Shown: positions 8,517 through 15,772, counted from the stretch's first letter. The stretch: 64,000 nt of DNA from Brevundimonas vesicularis NBRC 12165 (GCF_001592205.1 NZ_BCWM01000001.1:62001-126000); one strand, 5' to 3'. Numbers and translations are program-made. Notes: generated by a model not told the origin, from the letters alone.

Positions 8517-9208
8517 ACAAAGGTCCGACCTTCGATCGCTTTCAGCAAGCACTACTCGATTCAGTTAGCGGTGTAGTGCCGACACCTGAAATGAAAGCCG
8601 CGTTCAACGAGGACCTTCTGTCTGAAAGCGGCGCCAAAGAGCGAAATCCGTTTTCTGATTCTCAGGGAGAATACCGCTTTAAAAGACTTGCTTTCTCTTT
8701 CGTCATGGCAAGGCAAGCGCTTATCAGCTCAGCATCAACACGAGAAGTCATACTTCGACTGGCGTCGCTCCCCTTATCAGAACGAGCCCATATCGTTTTC
8801 ATTCAAAGTTGGGATAGTCAATATACCGCTAGAGAACGGCTTAGAAATCTCGTTGATTTGCTTAAGTTAAGCCCCTGTGCTGCTGGATTAGAGGCAGATA
8901 TTAAAAAAGCGATGGCCACTTACAAAAAGCAATCCGATCGTATCCTATATGCCCGCCACCGTCACACACATGAATACGATGCCCATCATCCACTTGTCGA
9001 GCAACTAAAGACTCTGGAACTTCTAACATCCGATGCGGTCGCAGATAAGAATTTTGTCGCGCTTATGACATCCCAACGAAAGGATGCTGAGCGGCGCACT
9101 AAGCGCGCATTGATTCAAGAGCTGAAAGAGCAAGAAGAGAGATTTTTGACTCTTACCGATCAAGCTTTCGAAAATGTCTTCTCCCTGCCCAGTAAATGGC
9201 CGTTCTAG
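8513..9208 (+). CDS. Foreign AT-rich orphan protein, all-helical, function unknown
   Basis: The 231-residue product has no recognisable family. It looks mostly helical and charged, without signal peptide or membrane segments. The C-terminal third (about 185-220) is a Lys/Glu/Arg-rich predicted coiled helix ([20 protein letters not shown]). A central stretch, [20 protein letters not shown] (about 142-161), has Arg and His spaced somewhat like the Rx4-6H motif of HEPN ribonuclease or helical-bundle proteins. That is only a resemblance. The GTG start overlaps the ivd stop (GTGA), which would allow coupled translation. Base and codon use (many A/T third positions) differ sharply from every neighbour, so recent transfer is likely. 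Confidence 0.7.
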   Translation: MNKGPTFDRFQQALLDSVSGVVPTPEMKAAFNEDLLSESGAKERNPFSDSQGEYRFKRLAFSFVMARQALISSASTREVILRLASLPLSERAHIVFIQSWDSQYTARERLRNLVDLLKLSPCAAGLEADIKKAMATYKKQSDRILYARHRHTHEYDAHHPLVEQLKTLELLTSDAVADKNFVALMTSQRKDAERRTKRALIQELKEQEERFLTLTDQAFENVFSLPSKWPF

Positions 9209-9215
9209 GCGATAG

Positions 9216-9232
9216 CGGGAACTGCTGGGCGG
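9216..9232 (+). repeat. Right 17-bp direct repeat, probable original ivd terminus
   Basis: This is an exact copy of 8496-8512, followed by CTGA so that GGC-TGA completes the ivd reading frame. It sits seven bases after the stop of the foreign gene and 33 bases before the DUF3008 start. Confidence 0.9.
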
Positions 9233-9265
9233 CTGACGGCTTGTCTCCGCGCAAGGAGACAGACC

Positions 9266-9451
9266 ATGCCCGCAAAATCCGCCGCTCAGCAGAAGGCCGC
9301 CGGCGCCGCCCTGTCGGCCAAGCGAGGAGACACGCCGAAGTCGAAGCTGAAGGGCGCGTCCAAGTCCATGGTTGAGTCCATGACGGAACAGCAGCTGGAA
9401 GACCTTGCCGAAACCAAGCGCAAGGGCAAACCCGAACACGTGCAGGACTGA
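9266..9451 (+). CDS. DUF3008 family small basic protein
   Basis: The 61-residue product has the DUF3008 pattern: an M-P-A-K-S-x-A-Q-Q-K-A-A-G-A-A-L start, a KLKGASKSM middle and an ETKRKGKPEHV end. It is short, hydrophilic, Lys-rich and probably disordered. An AAGGAGA ribosome binding site precedes the ATG (CAAGGAGACAGACC-ATG). The family is widespread in alphaproteobacteria with no proven function; stress-linked expression has been suggested for small proteins of this kind. Before the foreign insertion it would have been the direct neighbour of ivd. Confidence 0.85.
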   Translation: MPAKSAAQQKAAGAALSAKRGDTPKSKLKGASKSMVESMTEQQLEDLAETKRKGKPEHVQD

Positions 9452-9517
9452 GACACAGTCGATTTATCTGATCGCCTGTCCGTTCTGTAAGTGGCGATCC
9501 GCGCGCCGACCGCCTAG

Positions 9518-10315
9518 ATGGGCGCAATCTCCAGCCGAGCGCCCCGCCTGATGCCCGCCCAACCGCCTCCGAACGACGACCTGCGGCGGTTTTCCGACGT
9601 CCTTGAAGACCTCGGCCACGCCCCAGAACCCAAGCTGACCATGGCCGAACTGGTCGCGTCGTTCGGCGAGCGCGGCTTCGGGGCCATGATCCTGATCCTG
9701 TCTCTACTGGCGCTCCTGCCGTGGCCGCCGGGCGGCAAGGCGGTGTTCGCCGTGCCGATCATCCTGATGTCTCTTGAACTGGCCTTTCAGAGACAGAGCG
9801 TGTGGCTGCCGCGATGGATGTTGAAGGCCTCGGTGTCACGCGCCGCCTACAATTCCTTGATCGCCACGCCGTTCGCAGCTCCGGCCTGGCTACGCCGCTG
9901 GGTCCTGTCGGCAAAGGTGCGGATCGCCGGGCGCCGCTACATCTTTTCCGACGGCGTGAGGCGCGCCGTTCGCAGACGCCCGAATGGCATGAGCGTCCTG
10001 AAGATGGTTCGCGCCATCGAACGATTGACCCGGCCGCGCCTGCCGCTGCTGACCGGCGATGTCGCCGACACCTTCACCGGCCTGGTCTGTGTCGTGTTGG
10101 CCCTGATCATGGCCTTGCCCATCCCATTTGGAGACGCCCTGCCCGGCATCGCCCTTGTTTTGTTCGCCCTGGGCATGATGCAGCGCGACGGGGTCGCCAT
10201 CCTGCTCGGCGTCGTCGGCACCGCAGCCAGCGCCCTCTATCTGTTCCTGATCTGGGCGACGGTGGTCGAGGTGGCCCAGCACGTGACCGGCTGGTTCGCC
10301 AAACTGCTGCACTGA
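9518..10315 (+). CDS. exoD: ExoD-family membrane protein (exopolysaccharide synthesis)
   Basis: A 265-residue integral membrane protein. The N-terminal ExoD signature is visible in LRRFSDVLEDL and GERGFGAMILILSLLALLPWPPGG, followed by further hydrophobic segments near 180-205 and 210-250. ExoD was named for an exopolysaccharide and alkaline-tolerance defect in Sinorhizobium; its biochemical role is unknown. Two starts are possible, ATG at 9518 or ATG at 9551 (MPAQPP); neither has a good ribosome binding site. It converges on the structured RNA unit at 10324-10503. Confidence 0.85.
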   Translation: MGAISSRAPRLMPAQPPPNDDLRRFSDVLEDLGHAPEPKLTMAELVASFGERGFGAMILILSLLALLPWPPGGKAVFAVPIILMSLELAFQRQSVWLPRWMLKASVSRAAYNSLIATPFAAPAWLRRWVLSAKVRIAGRRYIFSDGVRRAVRRRPNGMSVLKMVRAIERLTRPRLPLLTGDVADTFTGLVCVVLALIMALPIPFGDALPGIALVLFALGMMQRDGVAILLGVVGTAASALYLFLIWATVVEVAQHVTGWFAKLLH

Positions 10316-10323
10316 CGGCGACA

Positions 10324-10353
10324 AAAAGGGCCGCCGGGTTTCCCCGGCGACCC
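10324..10353 (-). terminator. Strong rho-independent terminator of the mini-ORF RNA
   Basis: On the minus strand GGGTCGCCGGG pairs with CCCGGCGGCCC around a GAAA loop (one T-G pair), followed by TTTTTGT. The plus strand lacks a T-run after the stem, so it serves the minus strand only. Confidence 0.85.
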
Positions 10354-10401
10354 TTCATTGCCTGACCGCTAACGGTCCGGCCGCAACTCAGTCTGAAAGG
10401 C

Positions 10402-10467
10402 TCAGACCAGACCCTCTCCGAGGGCCAGGGTCGCGGTCGCCGCTCGCGATTGATGACAATGAGACAC
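10402..10467 (-). CDS. 21-codon mini-ORF with extreme Shine-Dalgarno
   Basis: GTG start, 21 codons, TGA stop. The peptide begins M-S-H-C-H-Q-S-R and ends G-E-G-L-V. The sequence before it, GAAAGGAGGTGATCCAG (10467-10483 region), is complementary over 17 bases to the 3' end of 16S rRNA, with GGAGG seven bases before the GTG. Such pairing is far beyond a normal site. It suggests a translated leader peptide or a ribosome-capturing RNA. A second in-frame-independent GTG lies inside the Shine-Dalgarno (10475) and opens a longer frame with no sign of function. The peptide has no run of one amino acid that would mark a classic attenuation leader. Confidence 0.5.
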   Translation of the reverse strand: MSHCHQSRAATATLALGEGLV

Positions 10468-10566
10468 TGGATCACCTCCTTTCGACTGTTGAACAGGGAG
10501 GTGAAACATAAGACGGCTCAACGCCTTGCGCCAATGGGCTTCGCGCTTTCGTGAACGCGTGCCGAC

Positions 10567-10932
10567 CTACTGCGTCGGCGACGCCCCGCCGGACAGGCCC
10601 TGCATGATCATGCGATTGATGTCGATCAGATCCTGAAAGTTCTCTTCACCTCGCATGATCGCAGAGGAATGGCGATTGATGAACAGGCTCAGGGAAATGA
10701 TCTGAGCACGCATCGGAGCGCCCAGAGCGTTGCCTGCATCGCTGCACTCGCCGGCCAGCGTCGACCACAGACGCCGGTTCCAGTCCAGCGCGTCGATACG
10801 TGTGGCGATGTCGGACTCGTCGACGGTCGAGGCGTGAACCAGAGCGCGCGTGACCTGACCGAACAGACGGTACTCCAGGTCGCGCGGGCTCTCAGCCCTC
10901 GCTGTCGCCGCTGTGTAGGCCTGAAGCGACAT
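10567..10932 (-). CDS. flaF: Flagellar biosynthesis regulator FlaF
   Basis: The 121-residue product matches FlaF: N-terminal [30 protein letters not shown] and a C-terminal helix block ending SIAxxRGEENF-like ([25 protein letters not shown]). In Caulobacter FlaF is needed for flagellin production and secretion and works against FlbT. It overlaps the flbT 3' end by 41 bases, so translation is coupled. The structured RNA unit lies 60-240 bases downstream on the same strand. Confidence 0.95.
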   Translation of the reverse strand: MSLQAYTAATARAESPRDLEYRLFGQVTRALVHASTVDESDIATRIDALDWNRRLWSTLAGECSDAGNALGAPMRAQIISLSLFINRHSSAIMRGEENFQDLIDINRMIMQGLSGGASPTQ

Positions 10933-11314
10933 TCAGCACTCTCTCTTCATACTCGACAATCTTACGCGCCGACATCAGGGCCTTGTAGTATTCGCGCGCC
11001 AGCACATGACGCGAGGCCGAGACGCATTCGGCCAGGATGTCCGGGTTCTGCGTCGCGCCCATGAATTCGGTGATCCGCAGAGCGAGTTCGTCGAAGAACT
11101 TCGACGCCGAACTCTCGTCCAGATACATCATCATGATCGGGAAATAGATGCGGCGTGCGGGCGTGGTGACGTCCTCGGCCTGCATGATGTCCTTCTCGCG
11201 CAGAACGCTGGCGCGGTTTTGGAGGATCAGCACGCCGCGACGATCGCCGTTCTGGACCACGGCGCCATTCAGAACGAACTTCTCGCCGGGTTTCAGCGAC
11301 AGCTTCAAGGCCAT
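10892..11314 (-). CDS. flbT: Flagellin mRNA regulator FlbT
   Basis: The 140-residue product matches Flb[21 protein letters not shown] start, [12 protein letters not shown], and the [17 protein letters not shown] block at about 51-67. In Caulobacter FlbT binds the 5' leader of flagellin mRNA and promotes its decay, tying flagellin synthesis to hook completion. The first gene of a two-gene unit with flaF. No flagellin genes are in this window. Confidence 0.95.
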   Translation of the reverse strand: MALKLSLKPGEKFVLNGAVVQNGDRRGVLILQNRASVLREKDIMQAEDVTTPARRIYFPIMMMYLDESSASKFFDELALRITEFMGATQNPDILAECVSASRHVLAREYYKALMSARKIVEYEERVLNVASGLHSGDSEG

Positions 11315-11367
11315 TGAGGACCGTACTCCAGTCGTGGTCGAGCCGGTCGCGCACGACAGCTCCGAGT

Positions 11368-11394
11368 GAATCAGACTCTACCCCGGCATCAGTT
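11368..11394. promoter_or_regulatory. Two adjacent GANTC (CcrM) sites and a TTAA half site between flbT and the acidic-protein gene
   Basis: GAATC (11368-11372) and GACTC (11374-11378) lie one base apart, with TTAA at 11392. GANTC is the CcrM methylation target in Caulobacterales, and paired sites in promoters often respond to methylation through GcrA. They lie 54 bases upstream of flbT and about 95 bases upstream of the 11471 start, so either could be affected. Confidence 0.35.
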
Positions 11395-11470
11395 AACCAT
11401 CCCTTGTGAGATCGATCCGCTGGAACGCGTATCGTCGCCGTTGCGTTGGCTTGTCGAAGAGGAGACGACG

Positions 11471-11914
11471 ATGCCGGACAACGACTATCAGGACGATCAG
11501 GAACAGTCTGAGACGTTCGACGAAACCCATCTGGACGACGAGGGCGACGGCGAATTTCTGCTGGATGAAGCCGACCAGGTGCTGGACGTGACCCAGGCCG
11601 AAGGCGACGCCGACGAAGAGGATTTCGACGAGGACGCCGAGGTCGATCTCGATGACCAGTTGGCCCTCGACGGCATCGAACGCGAAGCCGACGCCCTGTT
11701 GGGCGTCGATGGCGAAAACCGCGATCAGATCGACGCCGAAGGCGGGCCCCCGTCAGCACCAGATGAAGTCGAGCTCGTCTATTCGGGCCTGATGGAAAAC
11801 GAACGCGGCGCACAGGCCAGCGCCGCCCACTGGGAGGCGAAACGGCTCTCGGATGACGACATCACGGATCTGGGATACGGCCCGGACGGCGATCAAGACG
11901 CTCCGGCTCGATAA
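11471..11914 (+). CDS. Highly acidic hypothetical protein
   Basis: The 147-residue product is dominated by Asp and Glu (for example DETHLDDEGDGEFLLDEADQ near 17-36), with a short conserved-looking C-terminal region PDEVELVYSGLMENERGAQASAAHWEAKRLSDDDI. It has no signal peptide or membrane segment. The ATG at 11471 is chosen because GAGGAGACGACG precedes it; the longer frame from 11366 lacks this. It is followed after 12 bases by the small conserved gene at 11927. Function unknown. Confidence 0.75.
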   Translation: MPDNDYQDDQEQSETFDETHLDDEGDGEFLLDEADQVLDVTQAEGDADEEDFDEDAEVDLDDQLALDGIEREADALLGVDGENRDQIDAEGGPPSAPDEVELVYSGLMENERGAQASAAHWEAKRLSDDDITDLGYGPDGDQDAPAR

Positions 11915-11926
11915 GGAGAGAATGAC

Positions 11927-12121
11927 ATGACCGACGACAAAGCCCGTCACGACGCGTCGCCCGACGCCCCGCACGCCAAGCGCACGACCTCGCAGGACGG
12001 CGTGCCGGACCAGCTCGACAAGATCGACAAGTCCGACAGCCGCCAGGAAGCTCTGGTCGATGAAGGCCTGGAAGAGACCTTCCCCGCCAGTGATCCGGTC
12101 TCGGCCAAGCGCATCACCTGA
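11927..12121 (+). CDS. Small conserved protein with ETFPASDP motif, function unknown
   Basis: The 64-residue hydrophilic protein ends in the motif VDEGLEETFPASDPVSAKRIT, which I recognise as a recurrent C-terminal signature of small alphaproteobacterial proteins without known function. AAGGAGAG lies just before the ATG (ATAAGGAGAGAATGAC-ATG). It probably forms a unit with the acidic protein upstream, ended by the perfect hairpin at 12150-12183. Confidence 0.75.
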   Translation: MTDDKARHDASPDAPHAKRTTSQDGVPDQLDKIDKSDSRQEALVDEGLEETFPASDPVSAKRIT

Positions 12122-12149
12122 TCGCTGTTCACGACGCAGGCGATCCGCT

Positions 12150-12184
12150 AACCCACTTCGTGGAAACATGGAGTGGGTTTTTCT
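12150..12184 (+). terminator. 13-bp terminator hairpin directly touching the moxR start codon
   Basis: AACCCACTTCGTG pairs with CATGGAGTGGGTT around a GAAA loop (two G-T pairs), followed by TTTCT and then the ATG of moxR at 12185. It looks like the terminator of the 11471-12121 unit. Its right arm holds the only ribosome-binding-like sequence (GGAG) before moxR. Confidence 0.75.
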
Positions 12185-13045
12185 ATGAGCCGTTTCGAAG
12201 GCACGGACCGTTATATCGCGACGAGCGACCTCAAGGTCGCGGTGAACGCCGCGGTCGCACTGGAGCGTCCCCTGCTGATCAAGGGCGAGCCCGGCACAGG
12301 CAAGACGGTCTTGGCCTATGAGATCGCCAAGGCCTTCGACGCGCCGCTGATCACCTGGCACGTCAAATCCACGACCAAGGCCCATAACGGACTTTATGAA
12401 TATGACGCCGTCAGCCGACTGCGCGACAGCCAGTTGGGCGAGGAGCGCGTCCATGACGTGCGCAACTATCTGAAGAAGGGCAAGCTGTGGGAGGCCTTTA
12501 CCGCCCCTGCCCGCCCCGTCCTGCTGATCGACGAGATCGACAAGGCCGACATCGAGTTCCCGAACGACCTGCTTCAGGAACTGGATCGGATGGAGTTCTA
12601 CGTCCAGGAAACGGACGAGACGATCCGCGCCGAAGTGCGCCCCATCGTGATTATCACCTCCAATAATGAAAAAGAACTGCCCGACGCCTTCCTGCGCCGC
12701 TGTTTCTTCCACTTCATTCGCTTCCCCGACGCCGAGACCCTGTCGGCCATCGTCGATGTGCACTTCCCCGGCATCAAACCGCGCCTGGTGTCCGAGGCGC
12801 TGAAGACCTTCTACGAAATCCGCGATACGCCGGGCCTGAAGAAGAAGCCGTCGACATCAGAGCTTCTGGATTGGCTGAAGCTGTTGCTGGTCGAGGACAT
12901 CGACGCAGAGACCCTGCGCGAGAAGACGCCGAACAAGCTGATCCCGCCGCTGCATGGCGCGCTGTTGAAGAACGAGCAGGACGTGCATCTGTTCGAACGC
13001 CTGGCGTTCCTGAACCGCCGCGAAGGCTCGCGCCCCGGCGGCTGA
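12185..13045 (+). CDS. MoxR-family AAA+ ATPase
   Basis: The 286-residue product has Walker A GEPGTGKT (34-41), Walker B LLIDEID (about 113-119), sensor 1 ITSNNEKELPDAFLRRC and the sensor/arginine region near 170. MoxR ATPases act as chaperones that mature metal enzymes or envelope complexes, usually with a von Willebrand factor A protein encoded next door. Here the next gene is a lipoprotein, and no VWA gene follows. The ATG at 12185 fits the family start MSRFEGTDRY; twelve bases upstream are inside a terminator hairpin, so translation may be leaderless or need unfolding. Confidence 0.9.
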   Translation: MSRFEGTDRYIATSDLKVAVNAAVALERPLLIKGEPGTGKTVLAYEIAKAFDAPLITWHVKSTTKAHNGLYEYDAVSRLRDSQLGEERVHDVRNYLKKGKLWEAFTAPARPVLLIDEIDKADIEFPNDLLQELDRMEFYVQETDETIRAEVRPIVIITSNNEKELPDAFLRRCFFHFIRFPDAETLSAIVDVHFPGIKPRLVSEALKTFYEIRDTPGLKKKPSTSELLDWLKLLLVEDIDAETLREKTPNKLIPPLHGALLKNEQDVHLFERLAFLNRREGSRPGG

Positions 13046-13118
13046 CCCTGTGATTACCGCGATTTCACTGGATCGTGCGACCACAGCGCGCAGAATGGGA
13101 GCCAAGAGAGGTTCGACC

Positions 13119-13922
13119 ATGCGTCATGTCCTGCTTTATCTAGCCCTCAGCGCCAGCCTGGCCGCCTGCGACGGCGACAACTCGGTCCGCATCACCACCA
13201 CCTCCTCCAGCGACGATCAGGGCGCGGGCGTATTGAAGGTGATCGACGCCCTGCAATGCCCAGACAATCTTGGCGTCCTGACACGAAAGGGCCTGGCGGC
13301 GGCGGGCGGCGCGAACTGCGTCTATGGCGGCCCCAAGGGCGCCGACGTCGTGCTGCATCTGGTCAAGCTGGACGGGCGTTCCGTCGATGACGTCCTGCGG
13401 GACTTCGAAGCGCGCGCCAGCGCCGATCTGCCCCATACGGTCGCGCGCCTTGCTCCCGGGGCCGGAGATGCGCCGCCGCCTCCGCCATCGATCGAGGCAG
13501 GCGATACGACTTCCGTCCAGGCGCCTGGGGTCGACATCAAGACGCGCGGCGAGGACGCCTCGGTCCGCCTGCCCGGCCTGAAGATCGAGACCCAGGGCGA
13601 TAACGCCAGCGTCCGTATCGGTGGCATCAACATCCAGTCCAAGGACGGACAAAACGTCCGCACCGAAACCTCGACGGTCAGCGTGGACGCCAACGACAAC
13701 TCCACTCGCGTGCGCACCCGTGCGCCGGGCGCGGCGACGCGCATGACCTATATCCTGGCTGACGATCAGCCCGGCGATGCGGGCTGGCGCCAGGTCGGCT
13801 TCGAGGCGCGCGGCCCCAGCGGCGGCCCGATCGTCATCGCCGTGGTCAGGTCCAAGGATCGCCGAAACGACGGCATTTTCGACGACGCCAAGGAACTGGT
13901 TACGCTGAATGTCGGACGCTGA
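13119..13922 (+). CDS. Hypothetical lipoprotein with repeated beta-type strands
   Basis: The 267-residue product starts with a lipoprotein signal (hydrophobic run LLYLALSASLAAC, lipobox Cys17). A stretch near 135-190 has repeated motifs of the type ASVRxxGLKI-TQGDNASVRIGGINIQ, suggesting a small beta-helix or beta-solenoid. The C-terminal part ends in a compact domain with WRQVGFEARGPSGGPIVIAVV. The chosen ATG follows AGAGAGG; an earlier frame start at 13050 would spoil the signal. Function unknown; probably anchored to the envelope. Its 3' end overlaps the HD hydrolase start by 14 bases. Confidence 0.7.
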   Translation: MRHVLLYLALSASLAACDGDNSVRITTTSSSDDQGAGVLKVIDALQCPDNLGVLTRKGLAAAGGANCVYGGPKGADVVLHLVKLDGRSVDDVLRDFEARASADLPHTVARLAPGAGDAPPPPPSIEAGDTTSVQAPGVDIKTRGEDASVRLPGLKIETQGDNASVRIGGINIQSKDGQNVRTETSTVSVDANDNSTRVRTRAPGAATRMTYILADDQPGDAGWRQVGFEARGPSGGPIVIAVVRSKDRRNDGIFDDAKELVTLNVGR

Positions 13923-14658
13923 CGCGGCGATTTCCTTCGCCGTCTGGTCCCTCCCGCTTGATCCCGGCGTGTCTTTGCGTCACCTGACCAGCCGACAAGC
14001 GATCAGGACACGCGATTTGGCCGAGCGCCCCAACAAGAAGAACGCCCCCCGCGCCTGGCAGCGCATGCTGTCCGGTCGTCGCCTGGACCTGCTGGACCCG
14101 TCGCCGTTCGACATCGAGATCGAGGACATCGCCCACGGGCTGGCTCGCGTCGCCCGCTGGAACGGTCAGACCATCGGCGAACACGCATTCTCGGTCGCCC
14201 AGCACTCGTGCGTGGTCGAAGAGATCGCCGCCCACATCAAGCCCGGCCTGGATCCGAAATGGCGTCTGGCGGCCCTGCTGCATGACGCCTCGGAATACGT
14301 CATCGGCGACATGATCTCGCCGTTCAAGGCGGCGCTCGGCGCCGGGTACAAGGACTTCGAGGCCAAGCTGGAAGCCGCGATCCACCTGCGCTACGGCCTG
14401 CCGCCCAAGACGCCGCAAACGATCAAGACCCTGATCAAGAAGGCCGACAAGGCCTGCGCCTTCTTCGAGGCGACTCAGTTGGCGGGTTTCACCGAAAAGG
14501 AATCTCTGGGCTTCTTCGGCAGCCCGCCCGAAGGCTACAGCCTGACGATCGAACCTCAACCCGCGCCGGTCGCCCAGGCCCGCTATCTGGAACGCTACCG
14601 CGTCCTGGCGGGAGCCGTCGGTCTGATCCCCGCCGACGACGCCTGGCACACGGAATAA
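13909..14658 (+). CDS. HD-domain phosphohydrolase (YfbR-like)
   Basis: The 249-residue product carries an HD-type metal site: the first His in EHAFSVAQHS (about 86-95) and the HD pair in LLHDASEYVIGD (about 123-134), with a later Asp in KADKACAFFEATQ. Family members such as YfbR remove phosphate from deoxynucleotides, but the substrate here is not shown. It is followed after 4 bases by the Nudix-type regulator, and the pair is probably one operon. The overlap with the lipoprotein gene upstream suggests coupled translation. Confidence 0.85.
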   Translation: MSDADAAISFAVWSLPLDPGVSLRHLTSRQAIRTRDLAERPNKKNAPRAWQRMLSGRRLDLLDPSPFDIEIEDIAHGLARVARWNGQTIGEHAFSVAQHSCVVEEIAAHIKPGLDPKWRLAALLHDASEYVIGDMISPFKAALGAGYKDFEAKLEAAIHLRYGLPPKTPQTIKTLIKKADKACAFFEATQLAGFTEKESLGFFGSPPEGYSLTIEPQPAPVAQARYLERYRVLAGAVGLIPADDAWHTE

Positions 14659-14662
14659 AGCG

Positions 14663-15595
14663 ATGACTCAGGGGGCGGAGGATGGCGTTCGCATCGGTCT
14701 GTCGGCGGTCGTGATGACCTTGAGAGACCGACAGGCCGTCGTCCTGACGACCCCGACCGAGGACGGTTCACGCGCCCTGCCCTTCGGGCCTTTCGATCCC
14801 GTGCGTGACCGCACCTTCGAACGCGCCCTGCGGGACTTCGTGACCGCCCAGACCGGGTTTCGGCTCGGCTTCGTTGAACAGCTCTACACCTTCGGCGACG
14901 CGGGCCGCGCCTCGCCGCGCGCCACCCCCGGTCCTGGCCGGCACAGAGAGGTCTCCGTCGGCTATCTGGCCCTGACGCCCGACGCCGCGGAAGGCCAGAC
15001 CCACGACGCCCGCTGGGACGCCGTGTTCGAGTTCTTTCCCTGGGAAGACCGGCGCGGCGGCCAAGACACTCAGATCACGAAAGGCCTGCACGCCTGGGCC
15101 GATGGCGACGAGCACCGCCTGGCCCGCGCCCGCGCCCTGTTCGCCCTGACGGCCGATCACCGCTGGAACGAGGAGCGGGTCCTGGAGCGCTACGAACTCC
15201 TCTACGAGGCGCGTCTGGTCGCCGAGGCGTGGCGCGACGCCGACCTGTCACCCACACAGCCCATGCCGGGACGCATCATGTCCTCGGATCACCGGCGCAT
15301 CCTGGCGACGGCGCTTGGCCGTCTGCGCAGCAAGCTGAAATACCGCCCGGTCCTGTTCGATCTGACTCCCGGCGTCTTCACCCTGTCTGAACTCCAGGCG
15401 GGCGCCGAGGCCGTGTCGGGCCTGAGCCTGCACAAGCAGAATTTCCGACGCGGCGTAGAGCGCACAGGGCTCGTCGAACCGACCGGACAGCTCTCCTCAA
15501 CCACGGGCGGCCGACCCGCCGAACTGTTTCGATTCAAGGGCGTGGACGCCCAGACCGGCGCCGCGCCGGGCCTGTCCTTGCCCGCGCAAAGATAG
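14663..15595 (+). CDS. Nudix-domain transcription regulator of NrtR type (probable NAD regulator)
   Basis: The 310-residue product has an N-terminal Nudix-like fold (about 8-150) whose catalytic Nudix box is degenerate, then a C-terminal winged helix (about 205-290, with LGRLRSKLKYRPVLFDLTPGVFTLSELQ and FRRGVERTGLVEPTG). This is the NrtR architecture; members bind ADP-ribose or related nucleotides and repress NAD synthesis or salvage genes. In alphaproteobacteria a related group is annotated as an NAD regulator. No nad operon adjoins it here, although NAD kinase lies 12 kb away. Target genes are not evident. Confidence 0.75.
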   Translation: MTQGAEDGVRIGLSAVVMTLRDRQAVVLTTPTEDGSRALPFGPFDPVRDRTFERALRDFVTAQTGFRLGFVEQLYTFGDAGRASPRATPGPGRHREVSVGYLALTPDAAEGQTHDARWDAVFEFFPWEDRRGGQDTQITKGLHAWADGDEHRLARARALFALTADHRWNEERVLERYELLYEARLVAEAWRDADLSPTQPMPGRIMSSDHRRILATALGRLRSKLKYRPVLFDLTPGVFTLSELQAGAEAVSGLSLHKQNFRRGVERTGLVEPTGQLSSTTGGRPAELFRFKGVDAQTGAAPGLSLPAQR

Positions 15596-15682
15596 CGTCG
15601 GATTTCTTTCACAGACGGGTTGCGAAGCGCTGCGGCTCCGACTAGAGAAGCCCCTCGCTCGACCAAGCGATATCGGCGCCGC

Positions 15683-15772
<90 letters not shown>

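Larger units (their letters stand above)
8496..9232 (+). mobile_element. Direct-repeat-bounded AT-rich insertion at the ivd 3' end
   Basis: A 703-bp segment (8513-9215) of clearly lower GC than its surroundings lies between two identical 17-bp copies of the end of ivd. The right-hand copy continues in frame as ...GAA-CTG-CTG-GGC-GGC-TGA, which looks like the original ivd terminus, while the left copy reads GGG-TGA and keeps the protein sequence. This is the structure left by insertion that rebuilds the host gene end, as with attL/attR pairs. No integrase or transposase is inside, so the element is a passenger unit or a remnant. The mechanism is inference; the repeat is directly visible. Confidence 0.7.
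10324..10503 (-). ncRNA. Candidate structured RNA with five hairpins and an embedded mini-ORF
   Basis: On the minus strand the region folds into consecutive hairpins. CACCTCC (10497-10503) pairs with GGAGGTG (10473-10479). CCCTC-loop-GAGGG lies at 10412-10424. GTCTGA-loop-TCAGAC (10391-10407) spans the ORF stop. GACCG-loop-CGGTC lies at 10364-10377. A perfect terminator with a GAAA loop is at 10328-10353, followed by TTTTT. The first hairpin would hide the ribosome binding site of the 21-codon ORF. Nothing in the same direction follows the terminator (exoD is on the other strand), so this is not an ordinary attenuator of a downstream gene. It lies downstream of flbT-flaF. I do not recognise a known RNA family. 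Confidence 0.5.

Noticed and set aside
10467..10483. 17-base match to the 3' end of 16S rRNA on the plus strand
   Set aside because: The match does not extend into rRNA sequence on either side; it is the complement of an extreme Shine-Dalgarno on the minus strand, not an rRNA fragment.
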